A stretch of 64,000 nt of DNA from Bradyrhizobium tropiciagri (lineage in GTDB: Bacteria > Pseudomonadota > Alphaproteobacteria > Rhizobiales > Xanthobacteraceae): assembly GCF_018130505.1 (NCBI RefSeq), contig NZ_JAFCKH010000004.1, forward strand, positions 372,001 through 436,000, read 5' to 3'. The position numbers and the translations under genes were made by a program. Shown here in pieces: positions 7,314-16,123 of the stretch. Numbering within the stretch: the stretch's first letter is position 1; each line of letters begins with the position of its first letter. The notes beneath the pieces are model-generated. The model saw only the letters and a program-made list of their open reading frames with translations, had not been told where the DNA came from and did no database searches.

Positions 7314-8945
7314 ATGACCCGTCTCGCCGTTTTCGACAGTACCGGCTCGCCGGTTCCGCCCGAACGCATCGCTGCGATCCGGCAGGGGCAGGGCGATGCG
7401 CCCGATCCGGCCTATCGCGCCGGCGGCTGGCGCGGGCAGGAGTTCGCCGCCTGGATGCCGGCGCCGACGTCGGCGGATTCCGCCGTCCTGCCGAACCGCG
7501 ATCTCACGGTCGCGCGTACCCGCGACGTTGTGCGCAACGATCCGACCGCGCAGTCGGGCGTCTCGCGCCTGGTCGAGATGCTGGTCGGCGCCAAGCTAAC
7601 GCTGTCATCGAAGCCGGACGCCCGCGCGCTCGGTCTCGACCGCACCGACAAGGCGCACCGCAAGATCCTGCGCGATCTCGCCGGCTCGATCGAGTCCGAG
7701 TGGTACCAGTTCGGCAACGATCCGCAGCGGCGCTGCGATGCGCAGCGCCGGCTGACGATCAACGGCATCTTCCGCCTGCTGGCGCGCACCTTCGCGACCA
7801 TGAACGAGACGACGTCCTGCCTGAAGTGGAAGCCCGGCGGGCGCTATTCGACCTGTGTGCTGGCCATCGATCCGGACCGGCTGTCCAACCCGAACGGCCT
7901 TCCGACCACGCAGAAGCTGCGCGGCGGCATCGAGTTCGACGAAGACGGCGCGCCGATCGCCGGCCATATCCGCAACGGGCACCCGGCCGATTGGTACATC
8001 GTGCCGCCGCCGATGACCTGGACGCGGATTCCGTTCCGCACGCCGAGCGGCCGGCCGGTGCTGATCCACGGCTTCGAGCCGGAGCGCGAGGACCAGGCGC
8101 GCGCCATGACGCCGTTCGCGGCGTTGGTGAAGCGGCTGCACATGATCGGCAAGTTCTCGGATACCGAGCTTGCCTCGGCGACCGTGAACGCGCTGTTCGC
8201 CGCGTTTGTGAAGTCGTCGCTCCCCGTCGGCGAGGCGACCGCGGCCTTTACGCCGCAGACCGTCCTGACGATGGAGGGCAAACGGCTCGACTATTGGACC
8301 AAGAATCCCGCGCATGTCGGCGGCGTGCGCATCCCGGTCATGCCGATCGGTGACGAGATCCAGATCAACTCGTCGCCGCGCCAGACCACGGCCTTCAACG
8401 ATTTCCAGAAGGCGTTCCTGCAGTCGATCGCTGCGGCGCTCGGCATTTCCTACCAGCAGCTGTCCGGCGACTGGGAGAGCATCAACTATTCCAGCGCGCG
8501 CGCCGCGCTGAACGAGGTCTGGCGGCACATCCAGATGCTGTTCGCCGTGTTCGTCGACCAGGTCGTGGCGCCGATCCACTATGCGCAGCTCGAGGAGGCC
8601 TTCGACCGCGGCTACATCAAGCCGCCGCCTGGCGCGCCCGACTTCTGGGACATGCCCGGCGCCTATCTGCGCGCCCGCTGGATCGGGCCCGGCCGCGGCT
8701 ATGTCGATCCGGTCAAGGAAGCGCAGGGCGCCTCGCTTCGGATGGGCAACATGACCTCGACGCTCGAGGACGAATGCGCCGACCTCGGCCGCGATCTTGA
8801 GGACACGCTCGATCAGATCGCGGACGAGGAGGAGATGCTGGCCGATCGCCGGCTGACCCGCACGCTGTCGGCGGGCAGCGGGCTTCTGGCCGATCCTTCC
8901 GACGCCGGCAACGACCCCGAACAGGACAAGAGGGCGAACGCATGA
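7314..8945 (+). CDS. Portal protein (lambda gpB family)
   Basis: A protein of 543 aa, similar in size to lambda B (533). It carries the typical N-terminal signature DLTVARTRDVVRNDPTAQSGVSRLVEMLVGAKL. Near the middle comes the conserved stretch FLQSIAAALGISYQQLSGDWESINYSSARAAL, found in this portal family. It forms the dodecameric ring at one vertex through which DNA enters and to which the neck attaches. The C-terminus is acidic and overlaps the protease gene by four bases. Confidence 0.93.
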   Translation: MTRLAVFDSTGSPVPPERIAAIRQGQGDAPDPAYRAGGWRGQEFAAWMPAPTSADSAVLPNRDLTVARTRDVVRNDPTAQSGVSRLVEMLVGAKLTLSSKPDARALGLDRTDKAHRKILRDLAGSIESEWYQFGNDPQRRCDAQRRLTINGIFRLLARTFATMNETTSCLKWKPGGRYSTCVLAIDPDRLSNPNGLPTTQKLRGGIEFDEDGAPIAGHIRNGHPADWYIVPPPMTWTRIPFRTPSGRPVLIHGFEPEREDQARAMTPFAALVKRLHMIGKFSDTELASATVNALFAAFVKSSLPVGEATAAFTPQTVLTMEGKRLDYWTKNPAHVGGVRIPVMPIGDEIQINSSPRQTTAFNDFQKAFLQSIAAALGISYQQLSGDWESINYSSARAALNEVWRHIQMLFAVFVDQVVAPIHYAQLEEAFDRGYIKPPPGAPDFWDMPGAYLRARWIGPGRGYVDPVKEAQGASLRMGNMTSTLEDECADLGRDLEDTLDQIADEEEMLADRRLTRTLSAGSGLLADPSDAGNDPEQDKRANA

Positions 8946-9865
8946 CGATGCTGATGCCGCATATCGCGTCGCGGATGTTCAACACGCCGCTGCTGATCGA
9001 CGCCGGCAAGGCGGCCGCGATCCTGACCGGCCTGGGCGGCCGTGTCGTCGACGGCGGCGTCGAGTTCACCGGCGCCGTTCCGCTCAATCACATCGCGTTC
9101 GAGGGCGGCCGGGTGTCGGACAGTCTCGGCACGCTCGGCGATCGCCTCGGCCGCGCCTATGAGAAGGCCGGCGAGGGCGGGCGCATCTTCGATCGGATCG
9201 GACCGGTCGCGCTGGTGCCGATCGAGGGCACGCTGATCCACAAGGGCGCGTTCCTAGGCCAATCGTCCGGCGAGATGTCCTACCAGGGCCTGCAGACCAA
9301 GGTGCAGGCGATCCGCCGCGATCCGTCGGTGCGCGGCGTGGCCTATGAGGTGGATTCGTTCGGAGGCGAGGGCGCCGGCGTGTTCGACACCGCCGACATG
9401 ATGGCGCAGCTCTCGCGCGAGAAGCCGACGATCGCGATCCTCAACGATTTCGCGTTCTCGGCCGCCTATCTGCTCGCCTCGACGGCGAGGCAGATCATCA
9501 TTCCCGCCATGGGCGCCGCCGGCTCGATTGGCGCCATCACGATGCATCTCGACCATTCGGCCCGGCTCGAGAAGGCCGGCACCAAGGTCACGATCGTCGC
9601 CAGTGGCAAGCACAAGGGCGACGGGCATTCGTTCGGCCCGCTCTCGGAAGACGTTCTTGCGAAGATGCAGGCGCGCCTCGACCGGATGCGCGACCAGTTC
9701 GCCGCGGCCGTCGGCGGCTATCGCGGCAGCCGCATGACCAAGGCCGCCGCGCTGGCCACCGAGGCCGACGCCTTCACCGGAGACGAGGCCGTCCGGATCG
9801 GCCTGGCCGACGAGGTCGCGCGTCCCTCCGAGGCCTTCGAGCAGTTCGTTTCGCTGATCCGCTGA
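8942..9865 (+). CDS. Phage head maturation protease, S49 family (lambda gpC-like)
   Basis: A protein of 307 aa of the S49/SppA serine protease family. Strand LVPIEGTLIH and loop EVDSFGGEGAG are typical. The nucleophile is likely Ser173 in NDFAFSAAY, and Lys225 in SGKHKGDG is the probable general base, giving a Ser-Lys dyad. It cleaves the scaffold and portal N-termini during prohead maturation. In lambda the scaffold Nu3 is the C-terminal part of C; here the scaffold candidate is the separate next gene. Start overlaps the portal stop. Confidence 0.9.
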   Translation: MTMLMPHIASRMFNTPLLIDAGKAAAILTGLGGRVVDGGVEFTGAVPLNHIAFEGGRVSDSLGTLGDRLGRAYEKAGEGGRIFDRIGPVALVPIEGTLIHKGAFLGQSSGEMSYQGLQTKVQAIRRDPSVRGVAYEVDSFGGEGAGVFDTADMMAQLSREKPTIAILNDFAFSAAYLLASTARQIIIPAMGAAGSIGAITMHLDHSARLEKAGTKVTIVASGKHKGDGHSFGPLSEDVLAKMQARLDRMRDQFAAAVGGYRGSRMTKAAALATEADAFTGDEAVRIGLADEVARPSEAFEQFVSLIR

Positions 9866-9927
9866 GTCTCTCAGCGGCTTTTCCACCACCAATGGCCCGC
9901 GCGGCGAGCCATCAAGAGGAGTTGCAA

Positions 9928-10389
9928 ATGTCTGGATTGTCCGGAATTGCCGCCGTGCTCGCGGCTATCGGTTTGAGCGCAGATTCCAAGGATTCCGTGT
10001 CGCGTGCCGCGCTGGATTCCGCCATCACCGCGGCGCTGGCGGAAGGCGAGAAGGCCGGCATCGTCAAGGCCGGCAACGAAGTGATCAAGATCAAGGCCGA
10101 TGCGACAGTGGCCGAGCGCGGCCGGGCCAAGGCGATCCTCGTCCATGCCGATGCCAAGGGCCGCGAGGATCTCGCCGCGCATCTCGCCTTCGACACCGAC
10201 ATGACCGCGGAGGCGGCGACCGCGATGCTCGGCAAGGCGCCGAAGGGCGGCGACGTGAAGACTTCGCGGCTGGAAGGCAATGTGCCGAATCCGCAGGTCG
10301 AGCCCGGCACCGAGCCGGTCAAGCCGGGCGACGGCCTCAACGCCGCCGTCGACGGCATGGTGGCTGCCCAGAAAAAGCGCCTGGCGTAG
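9928..10389 (+). CDS. Putative head scaffold protein (Nu3-like position)
   Basis: A protein of 153 aa starting at the ATG eight bases after an AGAGGAG ribosome binding site; a longer frame from 9892 lacks one. It is highly charged and helical (AITAALAEGEKAGIVKAGNEVIKIKADATVAERGRAKAIL), ending in a Pro/Gly-rich tail and the basic AAQKKRLA. It stands between the protease and the decoration protein, where lambda has Nu3. Scaffold function is inferred from position and composition, not from a motif. Confidence 0.6.
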   Translation: MSGLSGIAAVLAAIGLSADSKDSVSRAALDSAITAALAEGEKAGIVKAGNEVIKIKADATVAERGRAKAILVHADAKGREDLAAHLAFDTDMTAEAATAMLGKAPKGGDVKTSRLEGNVPNPQVEPGTEPVKPGDGLNAAVDGMVAAQKKRLA

Positions 10390-10394
10390 TCGGG

Positions 10395-10434
10395 CCAGTC
10401 TCACGGTGAGGCTGTGCAAATTTGCCCAGCCTCG
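10395..10434. repeat. Compound palindrome before the decoration gene
   Basis: A diverged copy of the O-gene hairpin (CAGTCTCA-CGG-TGAGGCTG) starts at 10395. Its right arm also pairs with CAGCCTC at 10428-10434 around the palindrome GCAAATTTGC at 10416-10425, so two alternative hairpins are possible. No T-run follows. It may modulate expression of the abundant decoration and capsid proteins, or be a second initiator-like site. Confidence 0.5.
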
Positions 10435-10471
10435 CGGTTTCAACGATTCCCAGCTCAAAGGACTTTCCATC

Positions 10472-11149
10472 ATGCTGACCACCTTCAAGGCCACCGAGCC
10501 GCGTATCGAGACCAACGTCCTGAAGTACGTCGTCGACAACGTCATCTCCAAGGGGCAGGACATTCTCGCCGCCGGCAGTGGCTCCGACAACGTTACCGAT
10601 TTCGGCACCGTGCTCGGCAAGATCACCCTCGGCGCCCTCGACGCCGCCTATGCCGCGCGTGCCGGCAATACCGGCAACTTCACCAACGCGTTCGCCAATC
10701 CGAAGGTCGCGCCGGGCTCCAAGCTCGGCGTCTACACCGTGACCTTCGTCGCCGCGACGCGCTTCCGGGTCGAGGATCCGGACGGCATCGAGCTCGGCGA
10801 GGGCACGACCGGCGTTGCGTTCACCAACGCGCTGAAGTTCACCATCACCGCGGGCGGCACCCCGGCCGCGGTCGGCGACGCGGCCGATATCACCGTCACC
10901 GCCGCGGCCGGATCGGCCAAGGTGGTGCCGATCAATTTCGCCGCGACCGATGGCAGCCAGAATGCCTACGCGATCGCGCTGGCGAAGAAGGTGGCGAAGG
11001 ACGGCGGCGCCGATCAGCCGATCCTCACGCTGAAGCGGCTGGCTGCCATCGATCCGAACTATCTGATCTGGCCCGCCGGCGCGACCGACAACCAGAAAGC
11101 TGCCGCGCTCGATCAGCTCGAGAAGAAGCACATCATCCAGCTGCCCTGA
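10472..11149 (+). CDS. Head decoration protein (lambda gpD-like) with extra beta domain
   Basis: A protein of 225 aa, about twice lambda D (110). The N-terminus TFKATEPRIETNVLKYVVDNV and the C-terminal part (NYLIWPAGATDNQKAAALDQLEKKHI) fit the decoration family. Between them, at about residues 60-150, lies an added domain (ARAGNTGN then VYTVTFVAATRFRVEDPDGIELGEG), which resembles a small beta-sandwich found in several capsid proteins of related phages. Decoration trimers bind and stabilise the expanded capsid. The insert may face outward. Start ATG is preferred over extensions that run through the palindrome. Confidence 0.8.
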   Translation: MLTTFKATEPRIETNVLKYVVDNVISKGQDILAAGSGSDNVTDFGTVLGKITLGALDAAYAARAGNTGNFTNAFANPKVAPGSKLGVYTVTFVAATRFRVEDPDGIELGEGTTGVAFTNALKFTITAGGTPAAVGDAADITVTAAAGSAKVVPINFAATDGSQNAYAIALAKKVAKDGGADQPILTLKRLAAIDPNYLIWPAGATDNQKAAALDQLEKKHIIQLP

Positions 11150-11240
11150 TCGCTCTTGCCCGGCGCGGTCCGCTGCGCCGGTTCACCCTTACGTTCAACC
11201 AGGCTCCCCGGCATAGCCGGGCTTCAAAGGATCCCCGGCC

Positions 11241-12284
11241 ATGTCGGACACGCTCGACGTCATTAATTTTCCCTACACCTCGCTGCAGCTCTCCACGGCA
11301 GTCAACCGCATCCCGAACAACTATGGCCTGCTCAATGCGCTGGGCCTCTTCCCCTCCGAGGGTTCGGTGTCGACCCTCGTCGAGATCTCGATCGAGGACG
11401 GCACCATTCGCGTGCTGGCCGCCAAGGAGCGCGGCGCGCCCGGCACGGCGAACGATCGCGGCCAGCGCAAATCGTTCTGGGTCGAGATCCCGCATTTTCC
11501 GATGCTCGACCTGATCACCCCGCGCGACCTGCAGAACATGGTGGAAATCATCGGGCGGTCGAAGGGGACGCGGACCCTCGACAGCGAAGTCGCAAAGCGC
11601 CTGTTCAGCATTCGCCAGAAGCATTCCGTGACCCTGGAGTGGGTGCGAATGGGCGCGCTGAAAGGCGTGATCACGGACGGCAACGGCGACACGCTGCTCG
11701 ATCTCTATGACTTCTTCGGCGTCACCAAGAAGACGATCGATTTCGCACTCGGGACCGCCGGCACCGACATCATCTCCAAGTGCCAGGAGCTGCGCCAGTC
11801 GATGGCAACGAATCTGAAGGGCGAGACGATGACCCGTCCGGAGGTCATCGTGGACTCGAACTTCTTCAGCAAGTTCGTGCAGCATGCCAAGGTCGAGAAG
11901 TTCTGGGTCAACTGGCAGGCGGCCAGCGAACTGGCGCGGGCGAAGTACGACCCGGCGGGCGGACAGCTCGGCCGGGTGTTCGAGTTCCAGCAGATCCTGT
12001 TCCGCGAATATTACGGCACCGCGCCCGTCGGCAAGCCGCCGGTCTCGACGCCCTTCGTGCCCGCCAACTATGGCTACGCCTATCCGGCTGGCACCCAGAA
12101 CATGTTCGAGACCTGGAACGCGCCGGCGGAAGACGTGCGCGTCGTCAACCAGCCTGGTCAGGACATCTGGATCTCGCCCGAAATCCTCAAGCATGGCGAG
12201 GGTATCGAGCTCAAGTCGCAGTCGAACTGCCTCGCGGTGTGCAAGCGGCCCGAGGCGCTCGTCGAGTGCATGACCTCGAACTGA
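11241..12284 (+). CDS. Major capsid protein (lambda gpE family)
   Basis: A protein of 347 aa, near lambda E (341). The family signature SLQLSTAVNRIPNNYGLLNALGLF is at the N-terminus, and the RGAPGTANDRGQRKSFWVEIPHFPMLDLITPRDLQNM segment is characteristic of Phage_cap_E. The protein has the HK97 fold and forms the capsid shell. It follows the decoration gene and precedes the joiner gene, as in lambda. Confidence 0.93.
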   Translation: MSDTLDVINFPYTSLQLSTAVNRIPNNYGLLNALGLFPSEGSVSTLVEISIEDGTIRVLAAKERGAPGTANDRGQRKSFWVEIPHFPMLDLITPRDLQNMVEIIGRSKGTRTLDSEVAKRLFSIRQKHSVTLEWVRMGALKGVITDGNGDTLLDLYDFFGVTKKTIDFALGTAGTDIISKCQELRQSMATNLKGETMTRPEVIVDSNFFSKFVQHAKVEKFWVNWQAASELARAKYDPAGGQLGRVFEFQQILFREYYGTAPVGKPPVSTPFVPANYGYAYPAGTQNMFETWNAPAEDVRVVNQPGQDIWISPEILKHGEGIELKSQSNCLAVCKRPEALVECMTSN

Positions 12285-12338
12285 CGTCTCCGCCTGGCGC
12301 GAGCTCTCGCGCCAGGCTCTCTCTCCGGCCGGGCAGCC

Positions 12339-12746
12339 ATGACCTCACCCTTCGAAATCGCCGCGTCGATGACGTCGGCCGCCGTCGACCGGATCTTCGG
12401 CGAGAAAGAAGGGTTTCAGTTCGTCGCCACGATGGCGAGCCCGGATGTCGACCTGCCGCGGGTGCCGGATCCGGCGCGGCCGACGTTCACGGCGATCGGC
12501 GCCTACGCGGCGCCGTCGCAGTCGATGTTCCCGCCGACGCGCGGGCCGGCCACCGAGGACAACGCGCAGCGCATCTCCGCTTCGGTGCCGCTGGTGTCGT
12601 TCGACAACGCCAATCTGGCGTGGCCTGCCACGGTCGGCGACCGGGTCACTCGTCTCAAGACTGGAGAGACGTTCGAGATCTCGCGGCCGATGCCGGACGG
12701 CGTGCGCCGGACGATCTTCTACCTGTCCGCCCGGAAGCGGACATAG
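12339..12746 (+). CDS. Head-tail joining protein (FII-like)
   Basis: A protein of 135 aa with a beta-rich C-terminus (TVGDRVTRLKTGETFEISRPMPDGVRRTIFYLSAR) typical of lambda FII-type attachment proteins, which sit at the end of the lambda head gene cluster. It would cap the portal and receive the tail. It is the last clearly lambda-like gene; the next five genes belong to no standard head or tail set. Confidence 0.65.
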   Translation: MTSPFEIAASMTSAAVDRIFGEKEGFQFVATMASPDVDLPRVPDPARPTFTAIGAYAAPSQSMFPPTRGPATEDNAQRISASVPLVSFDNANLAWPATVGDRVTRLKTGETFEISRPMPDGVRRTIFYLSARKRT

Positions 12747-12763
12747 CGGGAGCAACGCCACAA

Positions 12764-13354
12764 ATGCCCATCACAGTCCTGGACGGTAACGGCGATCCGG
12801 TCACGATCAACCAGATCGCCGACCTGATGGCGCTGATCGGCGAGGTCACACCGGAGCCGACGGCGAACACGATGCAGGATCGGCTGAAGACGCTGGCCGA
12901 CCAGCTGGACGTTCTGCACACCGACAACGCGGCTCTGGCGACTTACATCGATGGGCTGGAAACGCTCGTTGGCATATCGAACGTGAAGCTTGACGCGGTT
13001 GTCGCCGCGCTGGCCGGACGAAGCAAGTCGATCAAGAGCGTGTCCGGCAGCCTTACGGCGGATGCGGACATTGTCACTGCTGTTGCCGGAAAGCGGATCA
13101 AGGTCATCGCCTATTCGCTGATTTCGAGCGGCACGAATTCAAACCCGCTGATCTTCAAGAGCAACGCCGCAACCGAAATCTGGCGTACGCGCCTCCAGGC
13201 GCCCGCCTTGAACTCACTGTTCGGCGCCAATCTCGCCGTAGAGGCGCCGTCGTGGCTTTTCGCGACTGCCGCGGGGGAAAAACTCTCGATCGACGTCGGC
13301 AACACCGACACGGTCGACTACGCGATTTCCTATTTCGACGATGATGCGAGCTGA
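12764..13354 (+). CDS. Phage structural protein of unknown function, 196 aa
   Basis: A protein of 196 aa. The first 90 residues look helical, with repeated leucines (LMALIGEVTPEPTANTMQDRLKTLADQLDVLHTDN), compatible with a trimeric coiled coil. The C-terminal half is beta-rich (SVSGSLTADADIVTAVAGKRIKVIAYSLIS) and could be a jelly-roll head. That layout is common in head fibres or neck appendages. It opens the AT-richer block between head and tail modules. No family is recognised. Confidence 0.7.
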   Translation: MPITVLDGNGDPVTINQIADLMALIGEVTPEPTANTMQDRLKTLADQLDVLHTDNAALATYIDGLETLVGISNVKLDAVVAALAGRSKSIKSVSGSLTADADIVTAVAGKRIKVIAYSLISSGTNSNPLIFKSNAATEIWRTRLQAPALNSLFGANLAVEAPSWLFATAAGEKLSIDVGNTDTVDYAISYFDDDAS

Positions 13355-13359
13355 TCCAG

Positions 13360-14838
13360 ATGGCCATTTTGCTTGCTGACAGCTTCGATTTCTACAGCTC
13401 CAATTCCGACATGGTCGTGGTTGGAGGTTCGTGGGCTACGGCTAACACAAACCTGTCGTCCGGCACGCCGTATGGTGTTGGCCGGTCGATGGGATCATCG
13501 TCGACGAGTATCTCTTCAAATGCGTTCAGCAATGAAAGCACCATCTATCTAGCCTTTGCGGTTGTTCTCTCCGACAACATCACGGGCACCAACAGCCAGG
13601 GAGCCTTTGTGACCCTTGGTGAAACTGCGGGGTCGCAAGTCACCTTGCAGTGGGCCTATGACGGCAATTTCTATGTGCGCGCTGGTGGCACGACCGGCAC
13701 CATCATCGGAACGTGGCCGCATGGCATGGTGAAGAACCTGTGGGCGCATTATCAGGTGAAAGTGGTCATCAACGATACGACCGGCTCTGTGGAACTTCGC
13801 AAAGACGGTAACCCCACCAACAATTACACGTTGACCGGGGTGAACACCCGCAACGGTACGGCGAACGCGTATGCAAACAAGATATCCATCGCCTCGTCTG
13901 GCGGCATGGGCCTCGACGATTTGTTCGTCAACTCCGCCAGCGGAGCAGCACCGACCAGCTGGCCCGGGCAGTTGAGATCAATGCAGTTGATGCCGACCGC
14001 GGACACCGCCCAGAAAGATTTCGTTCCCAGTGCTGTAACTTCGGTGGTGGGAACGAATTCGACGGCCAACACACAGTCGCTTAACGCGAACACCATCTAT
14101 TTCCAGCCGAGTGCGGTAACGGCGGTCGGTGGAACGGCGAGCAAGATCACTGCGAAGCTCAACGCAGGCTTCACCGGCAAGATGAAGTGCGCGCTCTACA
14201 CCGATACTTCGGGTCTCCCTGGTACGTTGGTCGCGCAGACCAGCGAGGTCATCAACCCCGTCACCGGGGACAACGACTTTGCGTTTACGTCCCCTCCAGC
14301 GTTGGTTGATGGCAATTCGTATTGGATCGCCTTCTGGACCGATACGGCCGCTGTTCTTAACACCGCAAGCGGAGGGACCACCAAGGCGCAGGCGCTCAAC
14401 TACGCTACTGCTTCCGGCAATTTTCCTTCCACGGTGACGACAGGTTCGGGAGTGGGCGGAACAAGTTCGGTGCGTCTATCCATCGCGACCGCAAACTACT
14501 CCCAGGTGAACGATCCGCAGCAGAATGGCGACACAGACTATGTGTCCGGAAGTGCAGCCGGCAACGTTGATCTCTACGATCTTGCGGATATCCCTGGCAC
14601 CCCGACGGCCATCGTGGCGGTCATCACTCGCGCTCTGCTGAAGAAGAGTGATGCAGGGTCCAGAACTGCGACAACTCGTCTGAAATCCGGCGGCACCTTT
14701 CAGGACGGTGCGACACTGACCTTGACCACGTCGTATCAGTGGCAATCGCAGGTGCTGCCCGTTGATCCGGACACCGGTTCGCCCTGGTCCGTCGGAGCCG
14801 TCAACGCCTTGCAGATCGGACCAAAGGTCGTCGCATGA
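13360..14838 (+). CDS. Lectin-like virion surface protein
   Basis: A protein of 492 aa. Residues 1-190 resemble a LamG/concanavalin-A-like jelly roll (SFDFYSS, VSFDNI-like strands, HYQVKVVINDTTGSVELRKDG, LDDLFV), a fold that often binds carbohydrate. The rest is a beta-rich, Thr/Ser-rich region. Codon use and base composition are visibly less GC-rich than in the flanking head and tail genes. It probably decorates the virion and may bind the host surface. The place between capsid and tail genes fits a head fibre or neck appendage. Binding function is inference. Confidence 0.65.
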   Translation: MAILLADSFDFYSSNSDMVVVGGSWATANTNLSSGTPYGVGRSMGSSSTSISSNAFSNESTIYLAFAVVLSDNITGTNSQGAFVTLGETAGSQVTLQWAYDGNFYVRAGGTTGTIIGTWPHGMVKNLWAHYQVKVVINDTTGSVELRKDGNPTNNYTLTGVNTRNGTANAYANKISIASSGGMGLDDLFVNSASGAAPTSWPGQLRSMQLMPTADTAQKDFVPSAVTSVVGTNSTANTQSLNANTIYFQPSAVTAVGGTASKITAKLNAGFTGKMKCALYTDTSGLPGTLVAQTSEVINPVTGDNDFAFTSPPALVDGNSYWIAFWTDTAAVLNTASGGTTKAQALNYATASGNFPSTVTTGSGVGGTSSVRLSIATANYSQVNDPQQNGDTDYVSGSAAGNVDLYDLADIPGTPTAIVAVITRALLKKSDAGSRTATTRLKSGGTFQDGATLTLTTSYQWQSQVLPVDPDTGSPWSVGAVNALQIGPKVVA

Positions 14839-15035
14839 CCGATGCCGTCGTCACCCAAGTCGGCGTTGAATTGTGGCCTCTCATACAGCCCAATGCTGTC
14901 TTCACTCAGGTTGGTGTCGATGCGTGGTTCAGCGTTCTTCCGTCCGCGCAATTTACCCAAATCGGCGTAGAGGTCTGGCGGTCCGTGACCAGTGTAACGA
15001 CCGGTGGGTCTCAAACGATGTTGGGCATAGGATAG
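14835..15035 (+). CDS. Small repeat protein with three TQ(V/I)GV motifs
   Basis: A protein of 66 aa made of three tandem repeats of 17 residues. Each has Thr-Gln-Val/Ile-Gly-Val-Asp/Glu-x-Trp (TQVGVELW, TQVGVDAW, TQIGVEVW) followed by a Pro- or Val-containing linker. Its start overlaps the lectin-like gene as ATGA, so the two are coupled. Similar short repeats occur in other phages next to appendage genes, but I know no function. The regular strand-plus-tryptophan pattern suggests a beta-solenoid or a repeated docking motif. Confidence 0.7.
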   Translation: MTDAVVTQVGVELWPLIQPNAVFTQVGVDAWFSVLPSAQFTQIGVEVWRSVTSVTTGGSQTMLGIG

Positions 15036-15038
15036 TCG

Positions 15039-15815
15039 ATGACCCTCGCCCGCACGGCCCTTCGCCTTTGCACTACGGCGGCGCTGAAGGGCGCCGCCGA
15101 TGCGCGGCCGACGATCGCGCAGAACCGCGTCTATGACAGCCGCATGGACGACCTGAACCCGGAGAACTACGTCGCCGACGCCAAGGCGGCCGTGATCGTT
15201 TTCACGGATGCGGACGAGGGCGACGCGCTGTCCCGGCAGAACGGCGGCTCGCCGTTCCGGCGCATGATCGACCTCGTCATCGAGATCGGCATGGTCCAGG
15301 CGCTGGCGCAGGAGGGCGATGGCGGGCCGGCCTATATCGTCGGCTATCCCGACACCGACAAGCGGCTCGAGGCGTCGCTCGACTATCTGGAATTCCAGAT
15401 CGTGCGGCGGCTGTCCTACGATCCTGCGCCGCTGAGCGTGTTGTTCCGGTCGTTCGCCCGCATCGTGAAGTATGCGTGCCACCGGCAGGTCTTGAACGAT
15501 GCCGGCGTGAAGGTCGCGGCGCGGATCCTGACCCTGACCTGCGACACCAAGGACGATCAGGTAGTCGTCTACAACCAGGCGCAGACGGCATCGCTTCCGA
15601 CCGGCCTCGAGGTGCTTCCCGAGCCGCTGTTGCGGGTCGCGAAGGCGATGCCGGACGGATCCTCGGAGGCCGACGTCTGCATGGCGCTGGCCGCCGCGCT
15701 GGCGCCGCTGTCGACGCCGCCGCTCGGAGGCTTCGACCCGACCTATGCCGCCGGCAACCCGGTCGACCCGGGCGCGCCGACGGTCGAGGCGACAATCGAC
15801 TTGCCGCAGTCCTAA
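15039..15815 (+). CDS. Phage neck or tail terminator candidate, 258 aa
   Basis: A protein of 258 aa between the appendage genes and DUF2635. Position just before the sheath, mixed alpha-beta content and the segment MIDLVIEIGMVQAL would fit a tail terminator or neck protein. GFDPTYAAGNPVDPG ends the ordered part. No specific domain can be named. It is conserved in style with proteins found at this spot in other Mu-like tails of alphaproteobacterial prophages. Confidence 0.55.
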   Translation: MTLARTALRLCTTAALKGAADARPTIAQNRVYDSRMDDLNPENYVADAKAAVIVFTDADEGDALSRQNGGSPFRRMIDLVIEIGMVQALAQEGDGGPAYIVGYPDTDKRLEASLDYLEFQIVRRLSYDPAPLSVLFRSFARIVKYACHRQVLNDAGVKVAARILTLTCDTKDDQVVVYNQAQTASLPTGLEVLPEPLLRVAKAMPDGSSEADVCMALAAALAPLSTPPLGGFDPTYAAGNPVDPGAPTVEATIDLPQS

Positions 15816-15830
15816 TCAAGGAAACCCGCA

Positions 15831-16079
15831 ATGACTTCGATCTACGTCAAGCCGTCGCCCGGCGGGCGCGTCCGCATGCCGGAGCGCAATTCGATGCCCA
15901 TGCCGGAGTCCGGCGCATGGGTGCCGCGCATCGACTTTTACGAGCGCCTGCTGATCGGCGGCGATGTCGTCGAATGCGATCCGCCGCCGCCCGCTTCCGA
16001 ACCGGCCGGGCCGGACGAGTCGAGTGCGCTCGAACCGCCGCCGCCTCCGGCCGAGGCTCCCCGCAAGTCCCGCGGCTGA
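15831..16079 (+). CDS. DUF2635 domain protein
   Basis: A protein of 82 aa. The N-terminal 45 residues (SIYVKPSPGGRVRMPERNSMPMPESGAWVPRIDFYERLL) match the DUF2635 pattern found directly before the sheath in Mu-like phages. The C-terminal half is a Pro/Glu-rich tail ending in RKSRG. The role in tail assembly is unknown. It marks the start of the Mu-type tail module. Confidence 0.8.
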   Translation: MTSIYVKPSPGGRVRMPERNSMPMPESGAWVPRIDFYERLLIGGDVVECDPPPPASEPAGPDESSALEPPPPPAEAPRKSRG

Positions 16080-16123
16080 TCACCAGCGCTGCGAGCGAAC
16101 CCGTCAACAGGAGATCGTGAACC

